A stretch of DNA of 64,000 nt from Veillonella parvula DSM 2008 (GTDB lineage: Bacteria; Bacillota; Negativicutes; Veillonellales; Veillonellaceae). The notes beneath the pieces are model-generated. The model saw nothing but the letters and a program-made list of their open reading frames with translations, ran no database searches and was not told where the DNA came from. The position numbers and the translations under genes are program-made. Location: positions 892,501-956,500 of the forward strand of contig NC_013520.1 in the NCBI RefSeq assembly GCF_000024945.1, written 5' to 3'. Below are positions 18,564 through 26,629 of this stretch, piece by piece (positions within the stretch are counted from its first letter, which is position 1; the number at the start of each line of letters is the position of its first letter).

Positions 18564-19097
18564 ATGGCAATTAGTAAGGAAATACAGAAGTCTAGTGAAG
18601 TGAAATTTGATGGTAAATTGATTCAAGTTACCTATGATATTGCCGATGTAAATGGCAAAGATGCATGGCGTGAAGTGGTGCATCATCCTGGAGCTACCGC
18701 TATTGTGGCGTTAACAGAGGATAATAAGATCGTTATGGAACGTCAATTTAGATATGCTTTGCAGCAGCCATTACTGGAGGTACCTGCAGGAAAACTAGAT
18801 CCAAATGAAGAACCCATTGTTTGTGCTAAACGGGAGCTTGCTGAGGAAACAGGCTATCGTGCAGCTCAATGGATCTCACTAGGGACTATTGCTACGAGTC
18901 CTGGTTTCTGTAATGAAGTATTACATTTATATCTTGCTAAGGAGCTTACCATGGGGGAAACTAATTGGGATCCTGATGAATATGTAGAGTTAGAATACTA
19001 CACATTGCCAGAACTATTGGAGGCTATCAAGAATGAGACTATTAAGGATAGCAAATCTTTGGCGGCCCTTATGCTTGCTATGCCATATCTTAAGTAA
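18564..19097 (+). CDS. Nudix hydrolase, ADP-ribose pyrophosphatase type
   Basis: Probably cleaves ADP-ribose to AMP and ribose 5-phosphate. It has the full Nudix box: GKLDPNEEP near residue 75 leading to RELAEETGY near 90, which fits Gx5Ex7REUxEExGU. The upstream VMERQFRYALQQPLLEVPAG and the downstream SPGFCNE near 113 are typical of the NudF/ADPRase group. The 177 aa length is normal. Ribose 5-phosphate chemistry connects it to the downstream phosphopentomutase, but the 131-bp gap suggests separate transcription. Confidence 0.85.
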   Translation: MAISKEIQKSSEVKFDGKLIQVTYDIADVNGKDAWREVVHHPGATAIVALTEDNKIVMERQFRYALQQPLLEVPAGKLDPNEEPIVCAKRELAEETGYRAAQWISLGTIATSPGFCNEVLHLYLAKELTMGETNWDPDEYVELEYYTLPELLEAIKNETIKDSKSLAALMLAMPYLK

Positions 19098-19188
19098 GTT
19101 TTAGAAATTTTATCTCTCAATATATTATGTATTTTATTAATTCATATTGATGATTTTAACTGTAATGTGTTACAAAGTATTTTTACAT

Positions 19189-19212
19189 TATATGAGTAAC
19201 TAATCTCATATA
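19189..19212 (+). promoter_or_regulatory. Short inverted repeat upstream of deoB
   Basis: TATATGAG (19189-19196) and CTCATATA (19205-19212) form a perfect 8-bp dyad with an 8-nt loop, ending just before the deoB ribosome site. It could be an operator or a small translation-modulating hairpin. Confidence 0.35.
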
Positions 19213-19227
19213 GATTTAGGAGTACAT

Positions 19228-20400
19228 ATGTATAATCGAATTATTCTACTAGTAATGGATAGTGTCGGTATAGGGCATGCAGCCGATGCGATTAAATTCG
19301 GCGATGAAGGTTCGAATACATTAGGACATATCGAAGCTGTAGCAGGACCTATTCGCTGTCCAAATTTAAAATCTCTAGGTTTAGCTAATATTGCCGATAT
19401 TTCAGCGTTTGATGAGCCTGTTATTGGTGCTTATGGTCGTATGGCGGAAATGAGTACCGGTAAAGATACGACAAGCGGACATTGGGAGATGATGGGACAT
19501 CCTGTAACGGTACCATTTCCGACATTTTATGAAGGATTTCCGAAGGAATTGATGGATACTTTCACGACGGAAACGGGTTATGGCTTTCTTGGTAATGAGG
19601 TAGCATCTGGTACAGAAATTATTGAACGCCTCGGAGAAGAACATATAAGAACAGGTAAGCCAATCGTTTATACATCGGCGGATTCTGTTTTTCAAATCGC
19701 TGCTCATGAGGATATCATTCCTTTAGAAGAGTTGTATCGCATGTGTCAAATTACACGTGATAAGGTATGTGTCGGTGATTATTATGTGGGGCGCATCATA
19801 GCTCGACCTTTTGTTGGTACACCAGGGCATTTTGTACGTACTTCAAATCGTCATGACTATAGTCGCATGCCTGAAAAGAAAATGGTGCAACAAGAGTTAC
19901 AAGACGCAAACATTCCGACAGTGGCAGTTGGCAAAATCGGTGATATTTATGCTCATGTTGGCTGGGATGCATCATATCCGACAAAGTCTAACGCGCATGG
20001 TATGAACGTAGTTCCTTATCTATTGGGCCAAAGCTTTGCACGGGGGTTCATGATGGTCAACCTTGTTGAATTTGATAGTCTGTACGGTCATCGGCGTAAT
20101 GTAGAAGGGTATAAGCGTGCTATTGAAGACTTTGATTACCAATTAGGTGGTTTGTTGGACTTGCTTAAGGATGATGATTTACTTCTTATCACCGCAGATC
20201 ATGGGAATGATCCGACTTGGAAAGGTACAGATCATACGAGAGAAATGGTGCCTTTGCTAGCTTATAGTCCAAGTATGAATTGTTCAGTAGTTTTAGGAGA
20301 TAGACATAGTTTTGCAGATATAGGGGAAACCATATTGCAAAACTTTGGATTGAAACAATGGGGGATTGGGACTTCATTTTTAGATTCCCTGAAGGGATAA
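19228..20400 (+). CDS. deoB: Phosphopentomutase DeoB
   Basis: Interconverts (deoxy)ribose 1- and 5-phosphates in nucleoside breakdown and salvage. It belongs to the alkaline-phosphatase superfamily with two metals: LVMDSVGIGHA near residue 8 (metal aspartate), KDTTSGHWEMMG near 87 (phosphorylated threonine), and ITADHGNDPTWKGTDHTRE near 320 with the remaining aspartate and histidine ligands. The 390 aa length is standard. TTAGGAG precedes the ATG. It is followed by a strong terminator and then by purine salvage genes. Confidence 0.96.
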   Translation: MYNRIILLVMDSVGIGHAADAIKFGDEGSNTLGHIEAVAGPIRCPNLKSLGLANIADISAFDEPVIGAYGRMAEMSTGKDTTSGHWEMMGHPVTVPFPTFYEGFPKELMDTFTTETGYGFLGNEVASGTEIIERLGEEHIRTGKPIVYTSADSVFQIAAHEDIIPLEELYRMCQITRDKVCVGDYYVGRIIARPFVGTPGHFVRTSNRHDYSRMPEKKMVQQELQDANIPTVAVGKIGDIYAHVGWDASYPTKSNAHGMNVVPYLLGQSFARGFMMVNLVEFDSLYGHRRNVEGYKRAIEDFDYQLGGLLDLLKDDDLLLITADHGNDPTWKGTDHTREMVPLLAYSPSMNCSVVLGDRHSFADIGETILQNFGLKQWGIGTSFLDSLKG

Positions 20401-20470
20401 ATCTAGAATTTATATTTATTTAGAGTTGAATAGATTTACATTATTGATTTTATAAATGATTACATATGCG

Positions 20471-20527
20471 AAATACCGCAGTATATATTTACTTTAATTG
20501 AGTTAAATACATACTGCGGTATTTTTT
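20471..20527 (+). terminator. Intrinsic terminator after deoB
   Basis: AAATACCGCAGTAT (20471-20484) pairs with ATACTGCGGTATTT (20511-20524), followed by more Ts. The loop between is AT-rich and could extend the stem. Confidence 0.88.
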
Positions 20528-20563
20528 TATAGAGTAGATTTTAATAAAGAACAGGAAATTCTT

Positions 20564-20587
20564 ACTTATATGTGGAAATATATAAGT
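20564..20587 (+). promoter_or_regulatory. Inverted repeat in the leader of the purine permease gene
   Basis: ACTTATAT (20564-20571) and ATATAAGT (20580-20587) form a perfect 8-bp dyad. It sits directly before an AGGAGA stretch and about 45 nt before the chosen start. It may be an operator or a leader hairpin; no purine riboswitch core was found. Confidence 0.35.
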
Positions 20588-20633
20588 ATAGGAGAATACG
20601 CCCATGATTGTAAGTACGAGAGGAGGAATTATT

Positions 20634-21947
20634 ATGAGAGAACAAGTTCAAGGTAGTGTATGGGACAAAGTATTCAAAATATCAGAACGAGGCTCATCCG
20701 TATCGAGAGAGTTATTTGCGGGAGCCACTACATTTCTTTGCGTTTCTTATGTATTAGCTGTAAATCCTGCTATTCTTGGCGCTGCCGGTATGGATGTAGG
20801 CGCCGTATTCACGGCAACGGCTGTTAGTGCTATCATTATGACATTATTGCTAGCTTTGTATAGCAATATGCCATTCGCCGGCTTATCCGGTATGGGTATC
20901 AATGCATTTTTTGCTTACACTATTGTGGTCCAAATGGGACATAGCTTTGCCTTTGCGTTAACGGCTCAATTAATCGCAGGTTTAGCATTTTTACTAATCG
21001 CAGTTACACCGTTAAAAGAATATCTGTTTAATGCCATACCTCATACAATTAAATTGGCTGTAACAGCGGGTATCGGCTTGTTTATCGCTCTCATTGGTCT
21101 TAGTAGTGCTGGGCTTATCGTCAGCAATCCTGCTACTATTGTGAGCATTGGGGACTTACAGGCACCATCTAGCTTGATATCCATTTTGGGAATCATATTA
21201 ATCGCCGTTTTTACGGGACGCAATGTAAAAGGAGGAATATTTCTAGCCGTTATCATTGCTGCGGTTGTTGGGTTCTTCTGTGGGATTACAAAGTTGCCGT
21301 CGACGATATTTTCTATGCCACCATCGTTGGCACCGATTTGGTTTCATTATGATATGAGCGAACTTTTATCTGTAGATATGGTATTTGTGGCCTTTACGTT
21401 CTTGTTCGTTAATTTATTTAATGTAGTTGGCGTATTGATTGGTCTTACAAATCAAGCTGAGGTGCCTCAAGATAAACAGTTGGGCGTACAAAGCTCTTGT
21501 ATGAAAGTATCTGCATTAGGTACTATCATTGGTAGTGCACTAGGTACATCTCCTCATATCGTAGCGGTTGAATCGGCAGCAGGTATCGCAGAGGGAGGCC
21601 GTACAGGCTTGACCGCTTTAACTATTGCAGGACTCTTTATAGCATCCTTATTTTTAGCGCCGTTACTCATGGTTATTCCTATAGCGGCTACTGCTCCGGT
21701 ACTTATCGTAGTAGGTCTATTTATGATGGCCTCTGTTAAAGATATAAACTTCGGTGATATTTCTGAAGGATTACCAGCATTTTTAACTATAATCATGATG
21801 CCTTTTGCTTATTCCATAGGTGTAGGTATTGAATGGGGTCTCATCAGTTATGTATTAATTAAGGTTTTGACTAGGAAATATCGAGATGTTTCCGGTGTCA
21901 TGTATTTCTTGGCACTTATTTTCATTTTGAAAGAAATCTTTATGTAA
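20634..21947 (+). CDS. NCS2-family purine permease (adenine permease, AzgA-like)
   Basis: Membrane transporter with about 12-14 hydrophobic segments, of the AzgA branch of nucleobase permeases. It opens with SRELFAGATTFLCVSYVLAVNP near residue 24 (partly quoted), and has GLSGMGINAFFAYT near 84 and ALGTSPHIVAVESAAGIAEGGRTG near 305 (partly quoted), which is the conserved substrate-site region. The ATG at 20634 follows AGGAGGA; an ATG at 20604 would add ten residues and also has a GGAG nearby. Adjacency to adenine deaminase, 13 bp downstream, argues for adenine uptake. Confidence 0.88.
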   Translation: MREQVQGSVWDKVFKISERGSSVSRELFAGATTFLCVSYVLAVNPAILGAAGMDVGAVFTATAVSAIIMTLLLALYSNMPFAGLSGMGINAFFAYTIVVQMGHSFAFALTAQLIAGLAFLLIAVTPLKEYLFNAIPHTIKLAVTAGIGLFIALIGLSSAGLIVSNPATIVSIGDLQAPSSLISILGIILIAVFTGRNVKGGIFLAVIIAAVVGFFCGITKLPSTIFSMPPSLAPIWFHYDMSELLSVDMVFVAFTFLFVNLFNVVGVLIGLTNQAEVPQDKQLGVQSSCMKVSALGTIIGSALGTSPHIVAVESAAGIAEGGRTGLTALTIAGLFIASLFLAPLLMVIPIAATAPVLIVVGLFMMASVKDINFGDISEGLPAFLTIIMMPFAYSIGVGIEWGLISYVLIKVLTRKYRDVSGVMYFLALIFILKEIFM

Positions 21948-21960
21948 GGAGGATCCTTAT

Positions 21961-23634
21961 ATGATACAATTTAATGAAAAAATTTCTCGACAGGCACAGG
22001 GGTTGGATAAGGCTACTGTCGTATTAAAGGGGGCATCTGTTTTAAATGTATTCACCGATGAATGGGTAAAAGCGGATGTTGCGATTCATGATGATACGAT
22101 TATAGGCGTTGGTACCTATAGCGGTGAAACAGAATATGATTATAGTGGTAAATATATAGTACCTGGCTTTATCGACAGTCATCTACATTTAGAGTCTACA
22201 TTAGTAAATCCTAAGGAATTAGTCTTTGAAGCCTCTCAAGTAGGGACTTTAGGCTTTATAGTAGATCCTCATGAAGCAGGCAATGTTGCAGGTATTGCAG
22301 GTGTTGAGTACATGATCAATGAAACTGCATCGGCTCAAGGTGATGTATATGTTATGGCTCCATCCTGTGTGCCCGCTGTACCAGGTGAAGATAATGGCGC
22401 TATTTTAGATGGAGATATGTTACATAAGCTACAAGCTAATCCACGTATTTTAGGATTAGGTGAAGTCATGGACTGTTATAGTGTTATCAATAGTGATCCT
22501 TACATGATGAAAAAGTTAGATTACTTTAAAGATACAATTATGGATGGACATATTATTGGACTTTCACCAGAGCAAGTAGTAAGTTATCGTTTGGCAGGCA
22601 TTACTACAAATCATGAATGTATTTCCTACAAAGAAGCAAAAGAGCAAGTTAAAAATGGTATCTATGTATGGATTCGTGAGGGCAGTGCGGCTCATAATCT
22701 AGACTCCATTGTGAAAGGGCTCGTAGAAGAGCAAGGGAATACGGAACGTTATGGTTTCTGTACAGATGATAAACATATTGAGGATATTCGTTCAGAAGGC
22801 CATATCAGCTATAATATTCGTCGTTCTATTGAACTGGGACTGACACCAATCCAAGCTTATAAAATGGCCTCCACTCATCCGGCATCATGCTACGGTTTGA
22901 AACATTTAGGCGCTATTGCACCCGGCTATAGTGCTAATCTTGTAATTCTTAATGATGAACAACGCGTAGATATTCACGAGGTGTTTTATAAAGGAAAAAC
23001 GATTGAACGTGTTCTCGTAAGAGAAGAGAAGGTTGTACCAGCTGAATTACTGCATACGATTAATATAGGTACTTTCACAAAGAATAAATTAGATGTTTTT
23101 GTTGAAGGTCCGCAAGCGATTATTAATATCGTACCTGGGCAAATAGTTACACAAAAAACTGTTGAAGAGGTTCCTGTTGAAAATGGACTGTTCAAGCCTA
23201 ATGCTGAGTACAATAAAATTACTTGTATCGAGCGGTATAAAGCATCTGGTAGAAATGGTATTGGTATTTTGAAAGGCTTCAATTTAAAAAATGGTGCTAT
23301 TGCGTCATCCTTTGCACATGATTCACATAATCTGATTGTTGTTGGCGACAACGATGCAGATATGATGGTTGCTATTGAGCGTATTCGCGAAATTGGCGGC
23401 GGATATGTCATTGCTAGTAAAGGCAAAGTAGTAGAGGAACTAGCTCTTGAAGTAATGGGCTTAATCACAAATCGACCTCACGAAGAAGTAGATGCAAAAG
23501 TAGCTAAGATGAAAGATATTGCTTACGGTATGGGCGTGCCGAAAGGCCTAGATCCTTTTATTAATTTGAGTTTCCTTGCATTAACTGTAATTCCAGAAAT
23601 TAGAATCACTACTACAGGTGTGATGGAGTTCTAG
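21961..23634 (+). CDS. ade: Adenine deaminase
   Basis: Converts adenine to hypoxanthine and ammonia in purine salvage. It is an amidohydrolase with the metal motif PGFIDSHLHLEST near residue 63, VDPHEAGNVAG near 100, and TDDKHIEDI near 265. The C-terminal adenine deaminase domain includes NAEYNKITCIERY near 410 and SFAHDSHNLIVVGDND near 443. The 557 aa length matches the Ade family rather than the shorter adenosine-deaminase-like enzymes. It shares an operon with the purine permease (AAGGAGGA site), a direct uptake-and-use pair, and is ended by a terminator. Confidence 0.95.
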   Translation: MIQFNEKISRQAQGLDKATVVLKGASVLNVFTDEWVKADVAIHDDTIIGVGTYSGETEYDYSGKYIVPGFIDSHLHLESTLVNPKELVFEASQVGTLGFIVDPHEAGNVAGIAGVEYMINETASAQGDVYVMAPSCVPAVPGEDNGAILDGDMLHKLQANPRILGLGEVMDCYSVINSDPYMMKKLDYFKDTIMDGHIIGLSPEQVVSYRLAGITTNHECISYKEAKEQVKNGIYVWIREGSAAHNLDSIVKGLVEEQGNTERYGFCTDDKHIEDIRSEGHISYNIRRSIELGLTPIQAYKMASTHPASCYGLKHLGAIAPGYSANLVILNDEQRVDIHEVFYKGKTIERVLVREEKVVPAELLHTINIGTFTKNKLDVFVEGPQAIINIVPGQIVTQKTVEEVPVENGLFKPNAEYNKITCIERYKASGRNGIGILKGFNLKNGAIASSFAHDSHNLIVVGDNDADMMVAIERIREIGGGYVIASKGKVVEELALEVMGLITNRPHEEVDAKVAKMKDIAYGMGVPKGLDPFINLSFLALTVIPEIRITTTGVMEF

Positions 23635-23660
23635 TGTTAAGTTTAATGAAAAGCTAATAT

Positions 23661-23715
23661 AAAAAGGGGCTGTAACAGAATGTGGTTTTACCACATTCTA
23701 GTTGCAGTCCCTTTT
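23661..23715 (+). terminator. Convergent terminator between ade and the RNA repair gene
   Basis: A long hairpin: AAAAAGGGGCTGTAAC and AGAATGTGGT (23661-23686) pair with ACCACATTCT and GTTGCAGTCCCTTTT (23690-23715), with one or two mismatches. The A and T runs on either side would let it end transcription from both directions. Confidence 0.85.
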
Positions 23716-23749
23716 GCTTTTATCCTTGAAACAGGATGAGTTTATTTAA

Positions 23750-25954
23750 TTATAGCAAGCCTTGATTTTCCATCATATCTTTAATATCAAGTATGGTAGA
23801 TTTACATACTACATCATAATCTAATGAACCAAGGAAGTCTGCAAATTTAGTGTCATCTTCATTTTTACAGTTTCCATATGGAATTTTACCAAATTTTTGA
23901 TATGGCTCTAGAATGCGATTTCGTCTGTGCTTCCACGTATTATAATAAGGACCTTTGAATTTAGTCATAAAACCATTGCTATCGACTAATACAAAGCCTT
24001 CAGATTCATGGAATGAATTTAGTTCCTTATTTATAATGCCTTGGAGTTCATCCATGGTAGAAACTTGTTGAACTGTTTTAACAATGGAAATCAAGTCAGT
24101 GTCATATTTTTGTAAAATCGTATAAAGTTCAGCTAATTTTTCTCTAGAGAAGGGTACATCTATATGCTTACCATTTACGTCTAGAGTATTTTGAATCATA
24201 TCGAGTACATAGAGATGGTCTTGGTCGTATTTAATGATATGAGTATCCTCTTGGCTGATGACCTCAAATATCATAGAGCAGCTATTACGTGCTAATAAAT
24301 CTTTGATTTCTGCTTGTAAGCCTTCCGGTAATCTATGGAATAGGTTTTTAAATAAATCTACATGTACACCATCTGTTGTAGATTTAGAGGCAAATACTAA
24401 TTCTTCGTTGATAACGCCAAGAATGGCAAGGTAACCATTTTCTTTAGTTCTAATTTCAACTGGGAAGGAGAGAGTATTAGCTAGATTATCTAACTCAGTT
24501 TCTGGACGCTCACCAAGATTAAAGAATTTATTATAACTACGTAATTTCACATCTCCTGTTATTCGATCCACAAATAATCCACGAGCTTGTACTGTACTTT
24601 CATTCCATAATCGTTTATGAAATACACGAGAGGTAAAGTTCAAGGAATATAGGTTAGGAAAACATTGTTTTACTTTTACTAATTTTGAATTGCCAATAAT
24701 ATTAATATCTTCATTTTGTGTGAAGATGACATGTTGTGTCATATTTTGGAATTCATGGCGCATATAATCTTTATCATATACATCGTTTTTTATTCCATTT
24801 TTTGTGAAAGTATTAGCTGTAATATCGATGTATTTTAGCTCTCCACCAAACTCAACTTCTCCTTCCAAACAGAAGGAGTACTTTCCATCTGGAACGCCAC
24901 GATGACCGTGAATTTGAATGAAGTCCTGACACATATTTTGCTCGTAATTAGTATCATAAATATTAGCGATATTTGTTTCGTAAGCGCCAAACCCATTAAT
25001 AAAGGTTGAGGTAGCTATGAAGGTCATATTAGGCACATAGGAGATACCACCATGGGAAACTAAATATTTTTTGCCATGAAAGCTAAATGGATAACATTGA
25101 TGAAGTGATTTATAAAAGAGTCGCAGTTCTCGTTGGAGTGATTCCACTTCTTTTTTCGTCATATTCTTTATGATAGGTGCTACCACATCTTTCATAAAGC
25201 GTTTGGAACGATCTAAACTTGTATGGAATGCAAAGTTTGCAATATGTCGCTCGTGATTGCCTTCTAACATAATTGTATTAGGTAATGTGCTGAGACGCAT
25301 CATTTCGTACATCATTTCTTTGTTTTCAATACCGCGTTCTAAATAGTCACCGCAGAAGATGTATAATGTTTTTTCATCCCATGGTGTAATAGCTTGTTGT
25401 AATGCGGTGTAGCAACCGTGAATATCACCGATAACACGCACACGATCATATCTATTTGTTAGATTAACAGTGAAGTAATTGTTGATTTCATCAATAGAGT
25501 TAATTTTTTTACAAAACTTTGGTAATGTACTTGTTTTAATCATTTTGTACATACGATGAATGACTTGCTCTGGCACGCGTTTGTAATCGGCGCGAGTCGC
25601 ATTACGGGCCAAGCAATCCTCTAAGGATGTATCTGGTTCATAGTAATATACAGTATATTTATATTTGTTAAGTAATTCTTTGTAAGCATTAACAGCTTTA
25701 GATGTAGTGTGGGTAGCATCTAAGACGACAAAGTCGCCATTACTCATTCGTTTTTCTAAACAATCTAGTAGGAGCTTCCATGCTGGACCATTATCCTCTT
25801 GTGAAATATACCAGCCATTCTCACTAAGGGAAGGGCTACGTAAAAGCATACGGAAATGATCGGCTTCAAGGGTGTAAGCCTCAAGATTGTTATCACGAAT
25901 CCACTGAGACTTACCACTAGCAGGAGCACCACGCATTAATAATAGTGTTCTCAT
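23750..25954 (-). CDS. Three-domain RNA repair enzyme: polynucleotide kinase, metallophosphatase, Rnl1-type RNA ligase
   Basis: A 734-residue protein with all parts needed to heal and seal broken RNA. The kinase has P-loop GAPASGKS (residues 9-16), an acidic LEAD near 32 and ATRADYKR near 119. The calcineurin-type phosphatase has GDIHG (176-180), GDYLERG (202-208), GNHE (232-235), SHGG (300-303) and HGHRG (349-353). The ligase has RG at 458, KFFNLGE (476-482), nucleotidyl lysine K504 in KENG, FEV (563-565), EGFVLVD (652-658) and TKFKG (664-668), an order like T4 RNA ligase 1. Domain order recalls clostridial Pnkp, but no Hen1 gene is adjacent. It is monocistronic, with GAGG before the ATG. 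All catalytic motifs appear intact. Likely substrates (cleaved tRNAs) are inferred. Confidence 0.85.
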   Translation of the reverse strand: MRTLLLMRGAPASGKSQWIRDNNLEAYTLEADHFRMLLRSPSLSENGWYISQEDNGPAWKLLLDCLEKRMSNGDFVVLDATHTTSKAVNAYKELLNKYKYTVYYYEPDTSLEDCLARNATRADYKRVPEQVIHRMYKMIKTSTLPKFCKKINSIDEINNYFTVNLTNRYDRVRVIGDIHGCYTALQQAITPWDEKTLYIFCGDYLERGIENKEMMYEMMRLSTLPNTIMLEGNHERHIANFAFHTSLDRSKRFMKDVVAPIIKNMTKKEVESLQRELRLFYKSLHQCYPFSFHGKKYLVSHGGISYVPNMTFIATSTFINGFGAYETNIANIYDTNYEQNMCQDFIQIHGHRGVPDGKYSFCLEGEVEFGGELKYIDITANTFTKNGIKNDVYDKDYMRHEFQNMTQHVIFTQNEDINIIGNSKLVKVKQCFPNLYSLNFTSRVFHKRLWNESTVQARGLFVDRITGDVKLRSYNKFFNLGERPETELDNLANTLSFPVEIRTKENGYLAILGVINEELVFASKSTTDGVHVDLFKNLFHRLPEGLQAEIKDLLARNSCSMIFEVISQEDTHIIKYDQDHLYVLDMIQNTLDVNGKHIDVPFSREKLAELYTILQKYDTDLISIVKTVQQVSTMDELQGIINKELNSFHESEGFVLVDSNGFMTKFKGPYYNTWKHRRNRILEPYQKFGKIPYGNCKNEDDTKFADFLGSLDYDVVCKSTILDIKDMMENQGLL

Positions 25955-26048
25955 AGTAATAGTCCTCTAATCTGCCCATAGGGCGTAAAAAAAATATAAT
26001 TGTATAATAAACGAAAAATTATTTTATAATTAAATAAGAAAAGGGCAT

Positions 26049-26084
26049 AAAAAAAACAGTCTCAACGGATATCCGAGAGACTGT
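26049..26084 (-). terminator. rpsT intrinsic terminator
   Basis: On the minus strand ACAGTCTC (26084-26077) pairs with GAGACTGT (26063-26056), followed by a run of Ts down to about 26049. The loop contains the palindrome CGGATATCCG, which could extend the fold. Confidence 0.85.
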
Positions 26085-26101
26085 CTTGCTTGCTTTTAAA
26101 A

Positions 26102-26362
26102 TTATAAAGCGTTTACTTTAGCTGCAAGGTTAGATTTTTTGCGAGCTGCAGTGTTTTTATGAAGTACACCTTTGGAGGCTGCTTTATCAATTACGCTAGT
26201 AGCATGAACAAGTGCTTGTTTTGCTTCTTCTACTGCGCCTGCTTGAACAGCTTCAACGGTTTTACGAGCTGCTGTACGAATTTGAGATTTTACAGCGGCG
26301 TTTTTCGCACGACGTTCAGCATCCGTTTTTACGCTTCTAATACTGGATTTAATGTTTGGCAA
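26102..26362 (-). CDS. rpsT: 30S ribosomal protein S20, TTG start
   Basis: 16S rRNA-binding protein of the 30S body. The sequence MPNIKSSIRSVKTDAERR and the alanine/lysine-rich helices to the C-terminus are typical, and 86 aa is the usual length. I chose TTG at 26362 because the family starts at PNIKS and AAGGAGG lies seven bases upstream of it; the GTG at 26371 would lie inside that ribosome site. A UUG start is also known for E. coli rpsT, where it contributes to autoregulation. It is transcribed alone, with its own promoter and terminator. Confidence 0.95.
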   Translation of the reverse strand: MPNIKSSIRSVKTDAERRAKNAAVKSQIRTAARKTVEAVQAGAVEEAKQALVHATSVIDKAASKGVLHKNTAARKKSNLAAKVNAL

Positions 26363-26402
26363 TTGAGTCACCTCCTTAAAAATCGTTTCTTATACCTGAA
26401 TG

Positions 26403-26431
26403 ATTATATCATACCAAATATTGATACGCAA
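26403..26431 (-). promoter_or_regulatory. rpsT promoter
   Basis: On the minus strand TTGCGT (26431-26426) and TATAAT (26408-26403) are separated by 17 nt, about 40 nt before the rpsT start codon. Confidence 0.7.
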
Positions 26432-26593
26432 GGACTTTTCAGCCCAATATTTTCCTTAATGACATGATTTGTAAAACATTTTCTACTGTTTATTAAGGAA
26501 AGCATATATGTGGTTTTTAAAATCAAATTACTTACTCATTTTCTAGTGTAACAATATATTAATTTTTATTTATGAAAGTTAAAAGTGTCCTTA

Positions 26594-26602
26594 TGTTATA
26601 AT
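26594..26602 (+). promoter_or_regulatory. Putative extended -10 promoter of polA
   Basis: TGTTATAAT is an extended -10 element (TGnTATAAT) about 28 nt before the polA start. No good -35 hexamer is visible, which is common for extended -10 promoters. Confidence 0.5.
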
Positions 26603-26629
26603 GAAGAATAGAATTAAGTGAGGTGTATT

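Noticed and set aside
22986-23468. A 160-codon minus-strand frame inside the adenine deaminase gene.
   Set aside because: Fully contained in a well-recognised gene on the other strand, and the translation has no recognisable features.
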